64,000 bases of DNA from Pseudomonas serboccidentalis. Lineage in GTDB: Bacteria; Pseudomonadota; Gammaproteobacteria; Pseudomonadales; Pseudomonadaceae. The notes below the pieces were generated by a model that was not told the DNA's origin, did not search any database, and saw nothing but the letters and a program-made list of their open reading frames with translations. The DNA is taken from the NCBI RefSeq assembly GCF_028830055.1, contig NZ_CP101655.1, positions 682,001 through 746,000 of the forward strand, written 5' to 3'. This document shows, piece by piece, positions 61,462 to 64,000 of this stretch; position 1 is the stretch's first letter, and the number at the start of each line of letters is the position of its first letter. The position numbers and the translations under genes were made by a program.

Positions 61462-62427
61462 TTGACTGAGCATGGAACGGCACAGGCTACACGGGTCACG
61501 TTATCGCTGGTTGTCCCGGTTTTTAACGAGGAAGACAGTCTCGCTGCGTTCATTCTGCGCATCGATGAAGTCTTCCAGCCCCAGGCGTCGATTGCGCTGG
61601 AGCTGGTGTTCGTCAATGACGGCAGCACCGATGCCACGCTTGAGCGGCTGCTGGAACGTCAGCGGCACGACGCGCGTCTGCGCATCGTCGACCTGAGCCG
61701 CAACTTTGGTAAGGAGGCGGCGCTGTCTGCGGGGTTGCAGATCGCCACCGGGCAGATCGTCGTCCCCATCGACGCCGATCTGCAAGACCCGCCCGAAGTC
61801 ATCCTGCAAATGATCGAGCGTTGGCGCGAGGGCTATGAAGTGGTGCTCGGCCATCGCGTCAGCCGCCGCAGCGACACCTGGGCCAAGCAGACGTCGGCGC
61901 ACTGGTTCTATCGCCTGCACAACAAGATCGCCGAGCAACCGCTGCCGGAAAACGTCGGTGATTTCCGCCTGATGGACCGTTGCGTGGTCGATGCCTTGCT
62001 GACCTTGCCCGAGTCCCGACGCTTCATGAAGGGGTTGTTTGCCTGGGTCGGGTTTCGTACCACCCACGTTGATTACGAACGGCCCGAGCGTGTGGCCGGG
62101 CAGAGCAAGTTCAACGGCTGGCGGCTGTGGAATTTCGCCCTGGAAGGCATCACCAGTTTCAGCACCGAACCGCTGCGAATCTGGACTTACATCGGGGCGA
62201 TGGTCTCGCTGGTGTCCTTTGCCTTCGCTATTTTTATCGTGTTGCGCACGCTGATCCACGGCGTGGACATGCCCGGTTATGCCTCCTTGATGGTGGCCGT
62301 GACGTTCCTCGGTGGCCTGCAACTGATTGGCATCGGCGTGCTCGGCGAGTACCTGGGCCGCACTTATATCGAATCCAAACGCCGGCCGGTTTTTCTGGTG
62401 CGTCGCGTCTACGACCCCAAGGACTGA
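61462..62427 (+). CDS. GtrB/DPM1-type glycosyltransferase family 2
   Basis: 321 residues from a TTG at 61462, the only start retaining the full domain; its ribosome site is poor. The GT-A fold has SLVVPVFNEEDSL, FVNDGSTDATLERL and the metal-binding DxD region IDADLQDPPE, then KQTSAHWFYRLHN. Two C-terminal membrane helices (about 235-257 and 268-292) precede LGEYLGRTYIESKRRP. Such enzymes attach a sugar to undecaprenyl phosphate. It heads a four-gene operon with a GtrA flippase, so it likely serves lipid-linked glucosylation of surface polysaccharide. Confidence 0.9.
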   Translation: MTEHGTAQATRVTLSLVVPVFNEEDSLAAFILRIDEVFQPQASIALELVFVNDGSTDATLERLLERQRHDARLRIVDLSRNFGKEAALSAGLQIATGQIVVPIDADLQDPPEVILQMIERWREGYEVVLGHRVSRRSDTWAKQTSAHWFYRLHNKIAEQPLPENVGDFRLMDRCVVDALLTLPESRRFMKGLFAWVGFRTTHVDYERPERVAGQSKFNGWRLWNFALEGITSFSTEPLRIWTYIGAMVSLVSFAFAIFIVLRTLIHGVDMPGYASLMVAVTFLGGLQLIGIGVLGEYLGRTYIESKRRPVFLVRRVYDPKD

Positions 62428-62430
62428 AAC

Positions 62431-63141
62431 ATGGATCTCAAGGAAACCGACATCCTCGGCGACAGCATCGGTGAGCATTGGTATTACTGCTCCAAGGCCG
62501 CTGCAACCCGCCGTTTGCTGGGCGATGCGCCGATCACGCGGATTCTCGACGTGGGTGCCGGCTCGGGTTTTTTCTCCCATCATCTGCTCACCCAAACCGC
62601 TGCGCAGGAAGCCTGGTGTGTTGACATCAGTTACCCCGCTGATTCGGACGCGACCACCGTCGGCAAACCGGTGCATTACCGCCGCGATATCGACGCCAGC
62701 GATGCGGATCTGGTGTTGCTGATGGACGTGCTGGAGCATGTCGACGACGACCTCGGCCTGCTCAAGGCTTATGTCGATAAAGTGCCGTCCGGCAGCCGTT
62801 TCCTGATGACGGTGCCAGCGTTCCAGTTTCTCTGGAGCGGGCACGACGATTTCCTCGAACACAAGCGGCGGTACACCTTGCCGCAGTTCGAAACCCTGGC
62901 CCGTGACGCGGGTTTGACTGTGCAGCGCGGTGCCTACTATTTCGGTGCGGTGTTTCCGATCGCGGCGGTGCTGCGTTTGCTGCCCAAAGGGCCACAGGCC
63001 GCAGTGCCGCAGTCTCAGCTCAAACGCCATCACCCATTGGTCAACGGCGTACTGAAGACTCTGTGCAGCCTTGAGCTGCCACTGATGGGCATGAACCGCC
63101 TGGCCGGTCTGAGCGTCTTTGTGCTGGCGCGCAAACCGTGA
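62431..63141 (+). CDS. class I SAM-dependent methyltransferase
   Basis: 236 residues, starting 3 bp after the glycosyltransferase stop. SAM motif ILDVGAGSGFFSHHLL, then VLLMDVLEHVDDDLGLL and FLEHKRRYTLPQFE, typical of lipid/sugar methyltransferases in surface-glycan operons. The C-terminal part is hydrophobic (YYFGAVFPIAAVLRLL), suggesting membrane association. It overlaps gtrA by 4 bp. Substrate unknown. Confidence 0.87.
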   Translation: MDLKETDILGDSIGEHWYYCSKAAATRRLLGDAPITRILDVGAGSGFFSHHLLTQTAAQEAWCVDISYPADSDATTVGKPVHYRRDIDASDADLVLLMDVLEHVDDDLGLLKAYVDKVPSGSRFLMTVPAFQFLWSGHDDFLEHKRRYTLPQFETLARDAGLTVQRGAYYFGAVFPIAAVLRLLPKGPQAAVPQSQLKRHHPLVNGVLKTLCSLELPLMGMNRLAGLSVFVLARKP

Positions 63142-63524
63142 CCTCAGCCGACCGATCAGCGTTGATCCAGCGCGGTTTGCGCTTTGCCGTGACCGGTCTG
63201 TTCGTCACCGCTCTGCATGCGCTGGTGGCGGTGCTGTTCATCAATTTTGTTGCGCCTCAACCGCCGCTCGCCAACGGTGTGGCATTTGCCGTGGCGACGG
63301 TGGTGTCCTATGTGATCAATACCACCTGGAGTTTTTCCGCCCGGCTGCATGGCAAAACCCTGCTGCGCTTTCTGCTGGTGTCCTGCGGCGGCTTTCTGTT
63401 GGCGATGTTCGTCGCGTGGGCGGCGCAGATCGCCGGACTGCACTATTTGCTGGGCATCGGCGCTGTGGCACTGATCATTCCGGCCTTCACCTTCGTGCTG
63501 CATAACTTCTGGACGTATCGATGA
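63138..63524 (+). CDS. GtrA-family flippase-like protein
   Basis: 128 residues and four membrane helices. The GtrA signature is LRFAVTGLFVTALHALVAV at the start, SYVINTTWSFSARL in the middle and PAFTFVLHNFWTYR at the end. GtrA moves undecaprenyl-phosphate-sugar to the periplasmic side. It overlaps its neighbours by 4 bp on both sides (GTGA and ATGA type), so the operon is tightly coupled. Confidence 0.9.
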   Translation: MTSADRSALIQRGLRFAVTGLFVTALHALVAVLFINFVAPQPPLANGVAFAVATVVSYVINTTWSFSARLHGKTLLRFLLVSCGGFLLAMFVAWAAQIAGLHYLLGIGAVALIIPAFTFVLHNFWTYR

Positions 63525-64000
63525 AGGGTTTGAACAAGCACCCGGCCTTGGCGCTGTTGCCGATCCTGCTGGGGGCGCTGGCGTTTTTTCTGGTGATCGG
63601 CCCGCGTGCCCTCGACCCGCAAAACATTGCCTGGCTCAAGGACGGTGATCCGGCGACGCATTACCTGGGCTGGGCGTTCTTTCGCCATTCGCCCTGGACC
63701 TTTCCCCTCGGGCTGAACCCGTCCTATGGGATGGAACTGGGCAGCTCGATCATTTTTTCCGATTCCAATCCGCTGCTGGCGCTGTTGTTCAAACCGTTCA
63801 ACGGGTGGCTGCCGGAGACGTTCCAGTACTTCGGCGTGTGGTTGTTGCTGTGCTTCGTTCTACAAGCCTGGTTTGCCTGGAAGCTGCTCGGCCTGATCAC
63901 CGACAACCCTGTGTTGCGCCTGCTCGGCGCCGGACTCCTGGTGTTTTCGCCGCCGATGTTTCTGCGTACCGGCGGGCATCTTTCGCTGGTCGGGCACTTC
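63521..64000 (+). CDS. polytopic membrane protein, glycosyltransferase-like (partial)
   Basis: 160 codons from the ATG at 63521 to the window edge. Membrane helices at about 10-28 and 100-125. The loop after helix 1 (LKDGDPATHYLGWAFFRHSPWTFPLG) with an acidic pair, and the next PSYGMELGSSIIFSDSNPLLAL, fit GT-C-type enzymes or the DUF6311 family that use lipid-linked sugars. It probably transfers the sugar made by the upstream GtrB and flipped by GtrA. The 3' end is outside. Confidence 0.75.
   Translation, partial: MKGLNKHPALALLPILLGALAFFLVIGPRALDPQNIAWLKDGDPATHYLGWAFFRHSPWTFPLGLNPSYGMELGSSIIFSDSNPLLALLFKPFNGWLPETFQYFGVWLLLCFVLQAWFAWKLLGLITDNPVLRLLGAGLLVFSPPMFLRTGGHLSLVGHF

Noticed and set aside
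1..64000. CRISPR arrays, prophage genes or IS elements
   Set aside because: No regularly spaced repeats, no cas genes, and no transposase, integrase or phage structural protein were seen on either strand.

Overview
The window looks like a chromosomal segment of a fluorescens-group Pseudomonas. It is GC-rich. It carries algU-mucA-mucB-mucD, the block ung - abrB-like - tctABC - opdH - tctDE - HDOD - ygfZ - sdhE - nadB, the block bepA - tusA-like - perM - bcp - gcvR - dapA - bamC - purC, a phaG gene, and many Pseudomonas-type REP palindromes (GTAGGAGCTGCCG... and related classes) between genes. The species call is inference from gene content and repeats; no search was run.

Layout. 1-7.9 kb: bglX (cut by the left edge), a LemA/TPM/TPM cluster, a methyltransferase, an EamA exporter, a PfpI-family protein, a ribbon-helix-helix protein and a YegP-type protein. 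8-14.5 kb: a DapA-like/class II aldolase operon with a divergent XRE-cupin regulator, a DUF4917 protein, a YiaY-type alcohol dehydrogenase, a DMT exporter and a LysR regulator. 14.5-28 kb: a ParDE-like toxin-antitoxin pair, fosA, a LysE exporter, a PAS-GAF-GGDEF cyclase, KGG and DUF4142 stress-type proteins, two PixA/AidA inclusion-body proteins, two methyltransferases (one tam), hicAB, tRNA-Gly(CCC), phaG, rsuA, and a second GGDEF protein interrupted by an in-frame stop. 28-41 kb: two Tyr-rich lipoproteins, an enoyl-CoA hydratase-family protein, ung and the complete tricarboxylate uptake locus with its two-component system. 41-55.7 kb: housekeeping and envelope-stress genes in conserved Pseudomonas order, ending in purC and tRNA-Ser(CGA).

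55.78-60.55 kb is a small AT-rich island inserted at the 3' end of tRNA-Ser, bounded by a perfect 19-bp direct repeat. It has no integrase, yet both ends carry a pair of TTTGTAGCA-type repeats with the same 13-bp period. Inside are a foldable msr-msd-like RNA, a retron reverse transcriptase with a C-terminal TIR domain whose reading frame is broken at an A7 tract right after the retron NAxxH motif, a HEPN-like protein (RNHFAH), and a 556-residue protein with an N-terminal HNH-type zinc domain. This is the most interesting part of the window: a probable retron-TIR anti-phage locus with two possible extra effectors, in a cassette that seems to depend on an integrase supplied elsewhere.

60.6-64 kb: two small genes, then a glycosyltransferase / methyltransferase / GtrA flippase / membrane protein operon of the O-antigen- or lipid-glycosylation type, cut by the right edge.
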